A stretch of DNA of 64,000 nt from Pontibacter cellulosilyticus (lineage in GTDB: Bacteria > Bacteroidota > Bacteroidia > Cytophagales > Hymenobacteraceae), in assembly GCF_014306105.1 (NCBI RefSeq), contig NZ_JACRVF010000002.1, positions 642,368 through 706,367 of the forward strand, read 5' to 3'. How positions within the stretch are numbered: the first letter of the stretch is position 1; each line of letters starts with the position of its first letter. This document shows positions 9,329 to 17,385 of the stretch, one piece after another. The position numbers and the translations under genes are program-made. Under the pieces are notes generated by a model. The model worked only from the letters and a program-made list of their open reading frames with translations. It was not told where the DNA came from and searched no databases.

Positions 9329-10457
9329 ATAAACGTGTCATTAATTTCTTTACCATCACATCTTTCCAGTCGCGGAAAGTTCCGTCTAGTATCTGCTGGC
9401 GTGCCTGCTTTACCAGCCATAAGTAGAAAGTAAGGTTATGCACGCTGGCAATTTGACCGGCCAGATACTCACCGCTGTGAATTAGGTGGCGCAAATAAGC
9501 CTTGCTGTAGAACGTGCTCACGTACCCGCCCAGTTCCGCATCAATAGGAGTATGGTCGTTGGCCCACTTCTGGTTTTTAATGTTGATGACGCCTTGCGTT
9601 GTAAACAGCATGCCGTTGCGGGCATTTCTTGTTGGCAGCACGCAGTCAAACATATCTACTCCAAGTGCAATGTTTTCCAGTATGTTGGCCGGCGTGCCCA
9701 CACCCATCAGGTAGCGCGGTTTATCAGCCGGAAGTATGTCGCATACCAGGTCCGTCATCTCATACATCATCTCAGCAGGCTCGCCTACCGATAAGCCACC
9801 AATAGCATTACCTTCACGGTTAAAGCTGGCAATAGTCTCGGCAGACTGTATGCGCAGATCTTTGTAAGTGCTGCCCTGCACAATCGGAAACAGGGTCTGA
9901 TTATAGCCATACTTTGGCTCGGTACTGTCGAACCTGTCTACACAGCGCTGCAACCAGCGGTGGGTACGCTCCATCGAGTACTTGGCATAGGTATGGTCGC
10001 AAGGGTAGGGGGTACACTCGTCAAACGCCATAATGATGTCGGCGCCGATGGTGCGCTGGGTGTCCATTACGTTTTCAGGAGTGAAGTTAAGCGTAGAGCC
10101 ATCTATATGCGACTTAAACTTAACGCCTTCTTCCTTGATCTTGCGGGTGCCGGCCAGCGAGAAAACCTGGTAGCCACCGCTGTCGGTAAGTATGGGCCTG
10201 TCCCAGCCGTTAAACTTATGCAGGCCACCTGCCTGCTCCAGCACATTAAGGCCGGGGCGCAAGTATAAATGATAGGTGTTGCCAAGTATAATCTGGGCAT
10301 TGATGTCGTCCTTCAATTCGCGCTGGTGCACTGCCTTAACCGTACCGGCTGTGCCAACAGGCATAAAAATGGGTGTTTCGATGGCGCCATGGTCGGTTTG
10401 TACTACACCGGCACGCGCCTTAGACTGAGGATCTTTAGCTACTAATGAAAATTGCAT
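9327..10457 (-). CDS. tgt: tRNA-guanine(34) transglycosylase
   Basis: This enzyme exchanges guanine 34 of certain tRNAs for a queuine precursor. It has 376 residues. The general acid/base aspartate is Asp92 in ILTDSGGYQVFSL and the nucleophile is Asp271 in FDCVLPTRNARNG. The RNA-binding region continues through SKAYLRHLIHSGE. The usual CxCxxC zinc ligands are missing: residues 306-318 read DAELGGYVSTFYS where cysteines are expected. From memory, this is common to Bacteroidota Tgt proteins. The downstream LptG-like permease gene is on the same strand. A -7 box lies about 100 bases upstream. Confidence 0.96.
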   Translation of the reverse strand: MQFSLVAKDPQSKARAGVVQTDHGAIETPIFMPVGTAGTVKAVHQRELKDDINAQIILGNTYHLYLRPGLNVLEQAGGLHKFNGWDRPILTDSGGYQVFSLAGTRKIKEEGVKFKSHIDGSTLNFTPENVMDTQRTIGADIIMAFDECTPYPCDHTYAKYSMERTHRWLQRCVDRFDSTEPKYGYNQTLFPIVQGSTYKDLRIQSAETIASFNREGNAIGGLSVGEPAEMMYEMTDLVCDILPADKPRYLMGVGTPANILENIALGVDMFDCVLPTRNARNGMLFTTQGVINIKNQKWANDHTPIDAELGGYVSTFYSKAYLRHLIHSGEYLAGQIASVHNLTFYLWLVKQARQQILDGTFRDWKDVMVKKLMTRL

Positions 10458-10556
10458 ATGTCTGGTTTACAGCCCTGTCTTTAACAAAACAAAGGCCAAC
10501 TGCCGCCGCGATACCAGCTGCAGGAAAACGATAATTTATAATTCTAAAAGAACCGG

Positions 10557-10564
10557 CAAAGATA
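10557..10564 (-). promoter_or_regulatory. -7 box for tgt
   Basis: On the minus strand this reads TATCTTTG, a match to TAnnTTTG, about 100 bases ahead of the tgt start. A CAAA (TTTG on the minus strand) at 10580-10583 is only 15 bases away, shorter than the usual 18-20. Confidence 0.45.
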
Positions 10565-10676
10565 CAAAGTGTAGCGCCACAAACCATACAATTTTTTTAA
10601 TGCGGCTATACTTCGGAAATGGCTATTTAATGGCTATTTTTGAGGAGGCTAAATTAAATTGTTTTATCGCTTGATA

Positions 10677-10768
10677 GCTGAATGGTTGTTTCCTGTTAAA
10701 CCGGAAGCAATATTTTAAAATGCTGCAGTGCAACAATTTAACAATCCAACCATTTAACCATATACAAT
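10677..10768. repeat. Intergenic quasi-palindrome ahead of the glycosyltransferase gene
   Basis: AATGGTTG at 10681-10688 is inverted as CAACCATT at 10747-10754. The surrounding words (gttaaa, aacaatttaacaatccaacc) repeat and complement each other. The rest of the 311-base gap from 10458 holds the tgt promoter region and no gene that I can see. Confidence 0.45.
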
Positions 10769-11872
10769 TTGATTACAATTATACTCCTGGCGCTGCTCGG
10801 ACTTTGCGTGCTGGTGCAGCTTTATTTTGCGCTTATTTACTTTTTACCGCTTACCAAACACGTAGACCCGCCAGTTACGGGCAGGAAGCCTGTTTCCGTT
10901 ATTGTGGCTGCCCACGACGAGCAGGATAACCTGTATGAACTCCTGCCTATGCTGCTGGACCAGGAGTACCCTGAGTTTGAGATAGTGGTGGTAAACGATC
11001 GTTCCGAAGATGACACGGAGTTTTACCTATATGAGCTGGAAAAGCAATTCCCGCATTTTAAGGTAGTAACGATAAAAAAGACACCGGATTACCTGAATCC
11101 GAAGAAATATGCTGTTGCCCTGGGTATCAGGGCTGCAAAGTATGAGCACATGCTTTTTATAGATGCCGACTGCCGTCCGTGCAGCTTAAATTGGATAGAA
11201 AAAATGCAGAGCGGGTACGAAACCGGGGCAGAAGTAGTACTTGGCTACTCTCCGTATGCACAATTAAAAGGTTTTTTAAATCACTTGATCCGATATGAAA
11301 CCTTGCTCACCGGAATTCAGTATCTGTCTCATGCAAACCTAGGTAAACCCTATATGGGGGTAGGTAGAAACTTATCTTATACCAAATCTTGTTTCTTTAA
11401 GAACAAAGGGTTTGCATCTCACATCAAAACGATGGGCGGCGACGATGATCTTTTTGTACGCGATGCCGCCAACAATAGTAAAGTTAGCATTGTTATTAAC
11501 AAGGAGGCGCAAACAGTAAGCATTCCCAAAAAGACGTTTTGGGAGTGGGTTGTGCAAAAACGTAGGCATATGTCCGTCGGCGGGCGTTATAAAGCGGCAG
11601 ACAGAAGAAGGATAGGAGCATTTGTAGCATCAAACGTTTTTTTCTACATCCTCTTAATAATTCTTCTTGTTTTACATAGCCATTTAGCTATATTAGGTGC
11701 GCTTGTAGGCATCCGTTATTTATCGGTGTTTCCGGTGTATATAATGGCTGCACGCAGACTCGACGAAACGGTATCCCTGCCACTGTTACCTGTGCTCGAT
11801 GTAGTGTATTTTATAAACTACATCTTCCTTGGGATATCTGTATTAATGTATAAACGACTCAGATGGAAGTAA
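10769..11872 (+). CDS. Glycosyltransferase family 2, membrane-anchored
   Basis: This 367-residue glycosyltransferase has one N-terminal membrane helix (residues 2-22), a GT-A domain beginning KPVSVIVAAHDEQDNL, and two or three helices near the C-terminus (about 283-360). The nucleotide-sugar metal site is probably DADC (about 131-134); GGDDDLF and KRRHMS fit the catalytic and QxxRW-like positions. The start is a TTG at 10769: the frame has a stop 30 bases upstream and no ATG in between, and the first helix requires it. Its last ten bases overlap the sigma factor gene, so the two are translationally coupled. The sugar and product are unknown. Confidence 0.85.
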   Translation: MITIILLALLGLCVLVQLYFALIYFLPLTKHVDPPVTGRKPVSVIVAAHDEQDNLYELLPMLLDQEYPEFEIVVVNDRSEDDTEFYLYELEKQFPHFKVVTIKKTPDYLNPKKYAVALGIRAAKYEHMLFIDADCRPCSLNWIEKMQSGYETGAEVVLGYSPYAQLKGFLNHLIRYETLLTGIQYLSHANLGKPYMGVGRNLSYTKSCFFKNKGFASHIKTMGGDDDLFVRDAANNSKVSIVINKEAQTVSIPKKTFWEWVVQKRRHMSVGGRYKAADRRRIGAFVASNVFFYILLIILLVLHSHLAILGALVGIRYLSVFPVYIMAARRLDETVSLPLLPVLDVVYFINYIFLGISVLMYKRLRWK

Positions 11873-12471
11873 ACAAACAATTCTCTGCAAAGGCAAAACA
11901 TGATTTCAAACTTATTCAGGCTGCGGTAGAAGAAAACGACGAAAAAGCTTATGCCGAGCTGATGAGCATCTATAAAAAGCCCGTTTACCACGTGGTTTTA
12001 AAGATGGTGCGCAACGCCGACGACGCAGAGGACTTAACGATAGAGGCTTTTGCCAAGGCCTTCAGAAACCTGCACAAATTTAACCCGGAGTACGCGTTCA
12101 GTACCTGGCTGTTCCGCATCGCCACCAACAACTGCATCGACTTTATCCGCAAGAACAGGATTAAAACGATGTCTATCGATTCGGCGATCAAAATTGACAA
12201 CGGCGACGAGATAACGATCGACTTTAAAGACAAAAACCTGAACCCGCAGGAAGAGGCGATCAAGAACCAGAAGATTGAAATTATGCAGTACGTGGTGGCC
12301 AAGCTGCCTGAAAAATACCAGCGCCTGGTTACGCTGCGCTACTTTAACGAGCTTAGCTACGAAGAGATAGCCACCGAGCTAAACGCACCGCTTGGTACCG
12401 TTAAAGCCCAGCTGCACCGCGCACGCGAGTTGCTGTATGACATGGTAAAAAACAAGAAGCACTTGATTTAA
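11863..12471 (+). CDS. Sigma-70 family (ECF) RNA polymerase sigma factor
   Basis: This 202-residue sigma factor has region 2 (YHVVLKMVRNADDAEDLTIEAFAKAF, about residues 42-67; STWLFRIATNNCIDFIRKNR, about 80-99) and region 4 with helix-turn-helix (LPEKYQRLVTLRYF..LSYEEIATELNAPLGTVKAQLHRARELL, about 150-194). Region 3 is absent, as in ECF sigma factors. The linker is longer than usual and acidic (about 105-140). No anti-sigma factor is adjacent. The ATG overlaps the end of the glycosyltransferase gene, so both are probably made from one transcript. A terminator follows at 12547. The regulon is unknown. Confidence 0.95.
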   Translation: MEVNKQFSAKAKHDFKLIQAAVEENDEKAYAELMSIYKKPVYHVVLKMVRNADDAEDLTIEAFAKAFRNLHKFNPEYAFSTWLFRIATNNCIDFIRKNRIKTMSIDSAIKIDNGDEITIDFKDKNLNPQEEAIKNQKIEIMQYVVAKLPEKYQRLVTLRYFNELSYEEIATELNAPLGTVKAQLHRARELLYDMVKNKKHLI

Positions 12472-12546
12472 CTGTTAAATGGTTCATTGTTTATCAGCAA
12501 AAGTGCCCTTATTGCATATTAATTAAGGTTGATTATTTGATTACGT

Positions 12547-12585
12547 TAAAAACCCCTGTTGCCCGTAAGCAGCAGGGGTTTTATA
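12547..12585 (+). terminator. Hairpin terminator after the sigma factor gene
   Basis: AAAAACCCCTG pairs with CAGGGGTTTT around TTGCCCGTAAGCAG, whose TGC/GCA can extend the stem. A T-rich tract follows. It ends the glycosyltransferase-sigma unit. Confidence 0.8.
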
Positions 12586-12686
12586 CTTTTAGTGCGGATG
12601 CCGTACTTATTTTATACTTTTGCAGACTTTGGAGCTATAACCAAAAGTATATAAAAGTAAGCTTTAAGCAGCATACCGTTGGGCAG

Positions 12687-12905
12687 ATGAAATCAGTAAA
12701 GGACGCCATACTTGAAGGGATTGGTAAGCAGTATTTGTACCTGCGTCTGCGCCAGGAAGAGCGGGTAAAACGGGAGCTTAATACAAAGTATGAAGGCCAA
12801 TACCGCAACGCTGGCCTGGTACTGCTGTTCGATGTGTTTATGGCGCTTGCTGTTGTAGTTGCTGTGGCTTTACTTGCAGGTGTTTTATACTTGCTCGCAG
12901 CATAG
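12687..12905 (+). CDS. Small hypothetical membrane protein
   Basis: This small protein of 72 residues begins MKSVKDAILEGIGKQYLYLR. A basic amphipathic N-terminal half (RLRQEERVKRELNTKY) is followed by one strong membrane helix (about residues 48-70, VFMALAVVVAVALLAGVLYLL). The frame stays open upstream to a TTG at 12537, but that would include the sigma-factor terminator, so the ATG at 12687 is the sensible start. It lies 40 bases ahead of rsmG on the same strand. I do not recognise the family. The layout suggests a single-pass protein with a cytoplasmic charged domain. Confidence 0.6.
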   Translation: MKSVKDAILEGIGKQYLYLRLRQEERVKRELNTKYEGQYRNAGLVLLFDVFMALAVVVAVALLAGVLYLLAA

Positions 12906-12945
12906 CTCATTCATTATTAATAATTCCTAATCCATAATTCAAAGT

Positions 12946-13599
12946 ATGACTGCCATTCGCACACTTCTTTCCGGTTACTTCCCGGCGCTTACCGAAGACC
13001 AACTGCAAAAGTATGAGCACATGGGGGAGCTGTATAAGGAGTGGAACCAGAAGATAAACGTGATCTCGCGCAAAGACATGGACCAACTGGGAGTGCACCA
13101 TATTCTGCACTCGCTGGGTATAGCAAAGGTGGTTCAGTTTCCGGAGCACACGGCAGTAATGGATGTGGGCACAGGAGGAGGCTTGCCTGGCTTGCCTTTG
13201 GCAGTTATGTTCCCGGAGGTAAAATTCCATCTGGTAGATTCTATTGGTAAGAAGATACACGTAGTGCAGGAGATTGCCCGCGAGCTGCACCTGCAGAACG
13301 TTACGGCCAGCCATACCCGTGCCGAGCAGGTGCGCGATAAGTATGATTTCGTTGTAAGCCGCGCCGTAACCCGCCTGGCTAATTTCTGGCCCTGGATCAT
13401 GAACAGCTTTAAGAAGACAGGTTTGCCAGAAGAAGGACTGTACTACCTGAAAGGCGGCGACCTGGAAGAGGAAATAGCTGAGTCGGGGCTGATTACTAAA
13501 GCCTATAACCTATCCGATTATTTTACAGAAGATTTCTTTGAGACAAAGAAGGTGGTGTATGTGCCCCTTAAAGAGACGAGAAAGACTTCAAAGCGATAA
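12946..13599 (+). CDS. rsmG: 16S rRNA (guanine(527)-N7)-methyltransferase
   Basis: This Rossmann-fold methyltransferase modifies G527 of 16S rRNA with S-adenosylmethionine. It has 217 residues, the family norm. It contains YKEWNQKINVISRKD (about 31-45), the SAM-binding VMDVGTGGGLPGLPLA (about 69-84), LVDSIGKKIHVV (about 95-106) and VVSRAVTRL (about 136-144), all characteristic of RsmG/GidB. A terminator follows at 13621. In many bacteria it neighbours mnmG or parAB; here it stands alone after a small membrane protein gene. Confidence 0.96.
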   Translation: MTAIRTLLSGYFPALTEDQLQKYEHMGELYKEWNQKINVISRKDMDQLGVHHILHSLGIAKVVQFPEHTAVMDVGTGGGLPGLPLAVMFPEVKFHLVDSIGKKIHVVQEIARELHLQNVTASHTRAEQVRDKYDFVVSRAVTRLANFWPWIMNSFKKTGLPEEGLYYLKGGDLEEEIAESGLITKAYNLSDYFTEDFFETKKVVYVPLKETRKTSKR

Positions 13600-13620
13600 G
13601 CCGGATTTCTAATCAAGTAT

Positions 13621-13662
13621 AAACCAAACGAGTCGTAGCTTGCTGCGACTCGTTTGGTTTTG
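13621..13662. terminator. Strong bidirectional terminator between rsmG and the YheT-like gene
   Basis: AAACCAAACGAGTCG pairs perfectly with CGACTCGTTTGGTTT around an 11-base loop, ending in T-rich sequence. It lies between two convergent genes. Confidence 0.9.
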
Positions 13663-13679
13663 TTGGCATATTTAATTCT

Positions 13680-14651
13680 TTATTCCACTCGTTCACGGTC
13701 CTGTTCTTCAAGTATAAACCGGATGGCTCGCGCCTCTGAGTAATAATCGTCTTTCCGGAAATCTTCGGTGAACCCTACATGGCCGCCTTCTTCTGGGATC
13801 TCTAAGAAAAACAACGGGTTCTGCTCAGCTTCGTGAATTGGATAGCAGGGCTTTCCTAGAAACGGATCGTTTTTGGCGTTTACCAACAGCGTTGGCACCT
13901 TTATTTTTGGAATAAACTGCTTTGAACTGACGCGCTTGTAGTAGTCCTCGGCATTCTTAAACCCGTGTAAGGGTGCTGTGTAACGATCATCAAACTCTGG
14001 GAAAGACCAAAGTATACTATAATCGCTCAGGTCAACATCATCAGGGTACATTTGTCTTTTCTGCTCCAGCTTTGCACCCAGAGACTTCAGAAAGCGTTGC
14101 GTGTAAATTCTAGATATTTGCTTAGCAGATGATTTTAAGTCTACGGGTACCGAAAACACGGCTGCGCGTTTTATCTCTGCAGGCACCTTCTCCGGTGCTT
14201 CTCCCAAGTATTTAAGGCTGATATTGCCTCCCGCACTAAACCCAACTAAGTATACTTTGTCGTAACTGCCGGCATCCAGCGCGTGACGTACTACAAAATC
14301 AAGATCATCAGAGGCGCCCAAGTGATAGGAGCGGAGCAGCTTATTAGGCTCGCCGCTGCAACTGCGGTAATTCCAGGCAAGGGCATCTACACCATGCTTG
14401 TTAAAGGCTTTCACCATACCTTGTATATAGGGCCTGCCAGAGTCACCTTCGAGGCCATGCGAAAGTATAACAAGCTCGTTCGAGCCCACTTTAGACCAGT
14501 CTATGTCTATGAAATCATCGTCGGGGGTAACAAGGCGTTCGCGCAAATACAATACGCCGTCTACTTGCCTGAACAAACTGGGTATAATGGTTTGCAGATG
14601 GCCGTTAAACAGGTAAAAGGGTGCTTTATGTTTAGATGGAACAATAGGCAT
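13680..14651 (-). CDS. Alpha/beta hydrolase of the YheT/EMB8 family
   Basis: This 323-residue hydrolase has the AB-hydrolase-4 fold. The start, APFYLFNGHLQTIIPSLFR, is the family hallmark (NGHLQTI). LSHGLEGDSGRPYIQ holds the oxyanion-hole region and GFSAGG the nucleophilic serine (about residue 143). NAKNDPFLG and GGHVGF carry the likely aspartate and histidine of the triad. E. coli YheT is a predicted hydrolase of unknown substrate, so no reaction is assigned. It has no signal peptide and is probably cytoplasmic. It is convergent with rsmG and divergent from the following lipoprotein gene. Confidence 0.92.
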   Translation of the reverse strand: MPIVPSKHKAPFYLFNGHLQTIIPSLFRQVDGVLYLRERLVTPDDDFIDIDWSKVGSNELVILSHGLEGDSGRPYIQGMVKAFNKHGVDALAWNYRSCSGEPNKLLRSYHLGASDDLDFVVRHALDAGSYDKVYLVGFSAGGNISLKYLGEAPEKVPAEIKRAAVFSVPVDLKSSAKQISRIYTQRFLKSLGAKLEQKRQMYPDDVDLSDYSILWSFPEFDDRYTAPLHGFKNAEDYYKRVSSKQFIPKIKVPTLLVNAKNDPFLGKPCYPIHEAEQNPLFFLEIPEEGGHVGFTEDFRKDDYYSEARAIRFILEEQDRERVE

Positions 14652-14780
14652 GGCTAAAAAATATGGCTACTGCTGTACTTATATGTACGTGGTTCGTGCG
14701 AAAATAAGTTATTCTTTCCTTCTTATATATCAATTATTGTTTTTTCCACGTAACAAGGGTGTTAACTAATATATATAACT

Positions 14781-15200
14781 ATGGAAATTGCATCAAAGTT
14801 TAAAACAATAGGCCTTTCTTTGGCTCTAGGTATATTTATCTTTGCCTGCTCGCAAGAGGCACAAAACGAGACTAACCAGGAGATAGACGAGGCACAAGTT
14901 GAGATGACCGAGGCTGGTGACGAGATGAACCGCGAATTTGATGAATTCTCAACCTGGGTAAATACTAATGTTGAACGTTCTGAAACTGTGACCGCAGATG
15001 AGTATCGTGAAATGCGAACAGAGTATAACCGTCGTTCTGCTGAGCTAGAAGCTGAGAGCAGCACCTGGGATGAAGAAACCCGCAGAGAGTGGGAGGCTAC
15101 AAAAGCAGACTGGAACGAGTTTGAGAATAAAGTTCAGACACGTTTAGGTAGAATTGATGATGTTGATGTAGACGTAGACGTAAACAGAGACAACAACTAA
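14781..15200 (+). CDS. Hypothetical acidic lipoprotein with coiled-coil character
   Basis: This 139-residue protein has a lipoprotein signal with lipobox IFAC (cysteine at about residue 23). The rest is strongly acidic and helical, rich in Glu, Asp, Arg and Trp-containing repeats (FSTWVN, SSTWDEET, KADWNEF), and is probably a coiled coil. It ends in a run of alternating Asp-Val (DDVDVDVDVN) from the DNA repeat gatgttgatgtagacgtaga. I recognise no family. It has its own terminator at 15221, so it is probably a single-gene unit. It should be anchored in the envelope. Confidence 0.8.
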   Translation: MEIASKFKTIGLSLALGIFIFACSQEAQNETNQEIDEAQVEMTEAGDEMNREFDEFSTWVNTNVERSETVTADEYREMRTEYNRRSAELEAESSTWDEETRREWEATKADWNEFENKVQTRLGRIDDVDVDVDVNRDNN

Positions 15201-15220
15201 GCTTTAGCATATTCTTATTA

Positions 15221-15260
15221 TAAAGCGGCCTCGAGGTTATACTTCGGGGCCGCTTTATTT
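15221..15260 (+). terminator. Hairpin terminator after the acidic lipoprotein gene
   Basis: AAAGCGGCC pairs with GGCCGCTTT, with further pairing of CGAG and CTTCG inside, and ends in TTATTT. The loop carries TATACTT. Confidence 0.85.
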
Positions 15261-15334
15261 AATTGTACTGTAAAAGCTGTTGCCTCCTATCGGAGAAATA
15301 GCGTGCGGTGTTAGGACTAAATGCTTCTGTTTGT

Positions 15335-15342
15335 TACCTTTG
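15335..15342 (+). promoter_or_regulatory. Upstream -7 box for rpsT
   Basis: TACCTTTG matches the Bacteroidota -7 consensus exactly and lies about 120 bases ahead of rpsT. No good TTTG is seen at the right distance upstream, so it is weaker than the second promoter at 15381. Confidence 0.5.
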
Positions 15343-15380
15343 CAATCCCTAGTATACTTTTAAAAAATATAGAAGTGCGC

Positions 15381-15412
15381 TTTGGAAATTAATTGTAAAG
15401 GATATACCTTTG
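15381..15412 (+). promoter_or_regulatory. rpsT promoter, Bacteroidota type
   Basis: TTTG at 15381-15384 is followed after exactly 20 bases by TACCTTTG at 15405-15412. This fits the -33/-7 architecture (TTTG, about 19-20 bases, TAnnTTTG) of the primary sigma factor of this phylum. Transcription should start near 15418, giving a leader of about 45 bases. Confidence 0.8.
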
Positions 15413-15462
15413 CAAACTCATTAGAGAACGGAATAAAAAAAGATATAATAGTATAAAATAAT

Positions 15463-15720
15463 ATGGCTAACCATAAGTCGGCATTAAAGAGAATCAGAGC
15501 GAATAACGCTAAACGTCTTCGTAACAGATATCAGGCGAAAACTACTCGTACTTTTATCAAGAGATTAGAAAACCTTACTGATCAGGCCGAGGCGCAAGAG
15601 CTTTACAAGACAGTTTCTTCTATGCTTGACCGTCTTGCCAAGAAAAACATTATTCACAAGAAAAAAGCAGCTAACAACAAATCTAGACTAGCTAAATTTG
15701 TTAACGGCTTAGCAGCTTAA
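15463..15720 (+). CDS. rpsT: 30S ribosomal protein S20
   Basis: This small-subunit protein of 85 residues begins MANHKSALKRIRANNAKRLRN and includes HKKKAANNKSRLAKF, both typical of S20. It binds 16S rRNA early in 30S assembly. It is transcribed alone, with two tandem -7 boxes upstream and a hairpin terminator directly downstream. The gene contains no AAGTATA word, unlike its flanks on both sides. Confidence 0.97.
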   Translation: MANHKSALKRIRANNAKRLRNRYQAKTTRTFIKRLENLTDQAEAQELYKTVSSMLDRLAKKNIIHKKKAANNKSRLAKFVNGLAA

Positions 15721-15740
15721 TTTTTGCTGGTATAAAGTAT

Positions 15741-15773
15741 AAAAAGCCTTGCACCCGAGTGCAAGGCTTTTTG
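15741..15773 (+). terminator. rpsT terminator
   Basis: AAAAAGCCTTGCAC pairs with GTGCAAGGCTTTTT around CCGA. A T-tract follows about 20 bases after the rpsT stop codon. Confidence 0.93.
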
Positions 15774-15892
15774 TGTTTTTTTACTTTTCTGGATAAAAGG
15801 TATAGCCACACAAACTACACATCTACGGATATTTAAGGATTAAGGCAAAAGTTATGCTTTGCTCCTAAGAGACTATACAAATACAAGCTTTT

Positions 15893-15941
15893 AAAAAAGG
15901 AGCGGCCCTGTTATATTTTATAACAGGGCCGCTCCTTTTTT
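15893..15941. terminator. Perfect 23-bp-stem bidirectional terminator ahead of the pyk 3' end
   Basis: AAAAAAGGAGCGGCCCTG and onward pairs without mismatch to CAGGGCCGCTCCTTTTTT around a three-base TTT turn. It is symmetrical and serves pyk, which ends at 15956 on the minus strand. The remainder of the rpsT-pyk gap holds nothing else evident. Confidence 0.93.
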
Positions 15942-15955
15942 AATGTTAATGTATA

Positions 15956-17383
15956 CTAAGCTATACTTAACTTAATCATGTTAGTGCGCTTGTGCTCGTT
16001 TATTGGCATGCTAGCAGTGTTGATGAATACATCACCTTTTGCTAAGTGGCTGCCATCTAACAATGCTTGCTTAATATCAGAGATAGTAGCATCAGTAGAC
16101 TCAAACTTATCGTAGTGGAAGCCACGTACACCCCATACCAGGTTAAGCGTGCTCAAAAGTCTGAAGTTCTCTGTAAAGATAAAAATATCAGACTTTGGCC
16201 TGTGCTTAGCCAACTGGAAAGCCGTGTAGCCAGATTTTGTCATGCCTATAATAGCGCGCGCATTAGTGTCGCGGGCCAGGTTGCATGCGTTTGCTACAAG
16301 GCTATCGCTGAAGAACGTTTCGGAGTGCGGATTAAGGATGTATGTTTTGTTAAAGATATCCGAGTGCGTTTCCACAGTTTTAATGGTAAGGCTCATACTT
16401 CGGATCGTCTCTATAGGGTAGGCTCCCACTGCAGTCTCAGCACTTAGCATCAGGCAGTCGGCTCCGTCAATTACCGCGTTTGCAATGTCGTTGGTCTCTG
16501 CGCGTGTAGGGCGCGGATTTTCAATCATACTTTCCATCATCTGCGTGGCGATGATAACAGGCTTAGAGGCTTTGTTTGCTTTCTCAACCAGCATCTTTTG
16601 GATCATCGGCACCTTCTCCATACCCACTTCCACGCCTAAGTCGCCGCGTGCCACCATCAAGGCGTCAGCAGCATGAATGATCTCATCAATATTTTTGATA
16701 GCCTCAGGCTTCTCTATCTTGGCTATTACACGTGTGTCCTTGCCGCGCTCTTTAATGATGCGCTTGATCTCCTGTATGTCCTCCACCTTACGCACAAACG
16801 ATAGGGCTACCCACTCAATGTCATTGTCTAAGCCAAAGTGCAGGTCGCGCAGGTCTTTTTCGGTAAGTGATGGGGCAGATACTTTGGTGTCAGGTAAGTT
16901 GATGCCTTTGCGTGGCTTTACCACACCGCCATATCTTACTCTTGCCTCAATCGCGCAGTCTTTGTCGGTGGTAACTACTGTAAGTTCCAGTTTTCCATCG
17001 TCAAGCAGGATAGCATCGCCAGGGTTTACATCGCGAGCAAGCTCTGTGTAGCCTGTGGCAAGGTGGCTGGCGTTACTAACCGAGCCGTCGCAAAGCAACT
17101 TTACAATTTGGCCCTCTTTTATCTCAATGCCGCCATTCTCTACTTCTCCCACACGGATCTTAGGTCCCTGCAAGTCCTGTACCAGGCAAATGTTCGTGTT
17201 GTGCTCTTTATTTATCTGACGCACGTAATCGATTACCTGCTGGTGTGCAGCATATTCTCCATGCGAAAAATTAAGTCTGAATGCATCTACACCTTCCTGA
17301 ATCAAAGCTAACAGACGGTCGTGAGAATTGCAGGCCGGGCCTACAGTGGCAAGAATCTTTGTTTTGTTAAATGAAATTTCCAT
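15956..17383 (-). CDS. pyk: Pyruvate kinase
   Basis: This glycolytic enzyme makes ATP and pyruvate from phosphoenolpyruvate and ADP. It has 475 residues, the normal length. Signatures include TKILATVGPACNS at the start, FRLNFSHG, the catalytic-lysine segment IAKIEKPEAI, MVARGDLGVEVG and MMESMIENPRPTRAETND. The C-terminal regulatory domain is complete (to about residue 475). It lies two bases after the IPExxxVDY gene on the same strand, so the two form a unit with its promoter near 17833. The gene has no exact internal AAGTATA. Confidence 0.98.
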   Translation of the reverse strand: MEISFNKTKILATVGPACNSHDRLLALIQEGVDAFRLNFSHGEYAAHQQVIDYVRQINKEHNTNICLVQDLQGPKIRVGEVENGGIEIKEGQIVKLLCDGSVSNASHLATGYTELARDVNPGDAILLDDGKLELTVVTTDKDCAIEARVRYGGVVKPRKGINLPDTKVSAPSLTEKDLRDLHFGLDNDIEWVALSFVRKVEDIQEIKRIIKERGKDTRVIAKIEKPEAIKNIDEIIHAADALMVARGDLGVEVGMEKVPMIQKMLVEKANKASKPVIIATQMMESMIENPRPTRAETNDIANAVIDGADCLMLSAETAVGAYPIETIRSMSLTIKTVETHSDIFNKTYILNPHSETFFSDSLVANACNLARDTNARAIIGMTKSGYTAFQLAKHRPKSDIFIFTENFRLLSTLNLVWGVRGFHYDKFESTDATISDIKQALLDGSHLAKGDVFINTASMPINEHKRTNMIKLSIA

Positions 17384-17385
17384 AA

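Noticed and set aside
10720..10929. 69-codon frame overlapping the glycosyltransferase start
   Set aside because: It lies in a different frame from the GT-A domain, which is clearly coding from 10769.
12537..12686. N-terminal extension of the small membrane protein
   Set aside because: It would translate through the sigma-factor terminator and motif-rich leader; the ATG at 12687 is clean.
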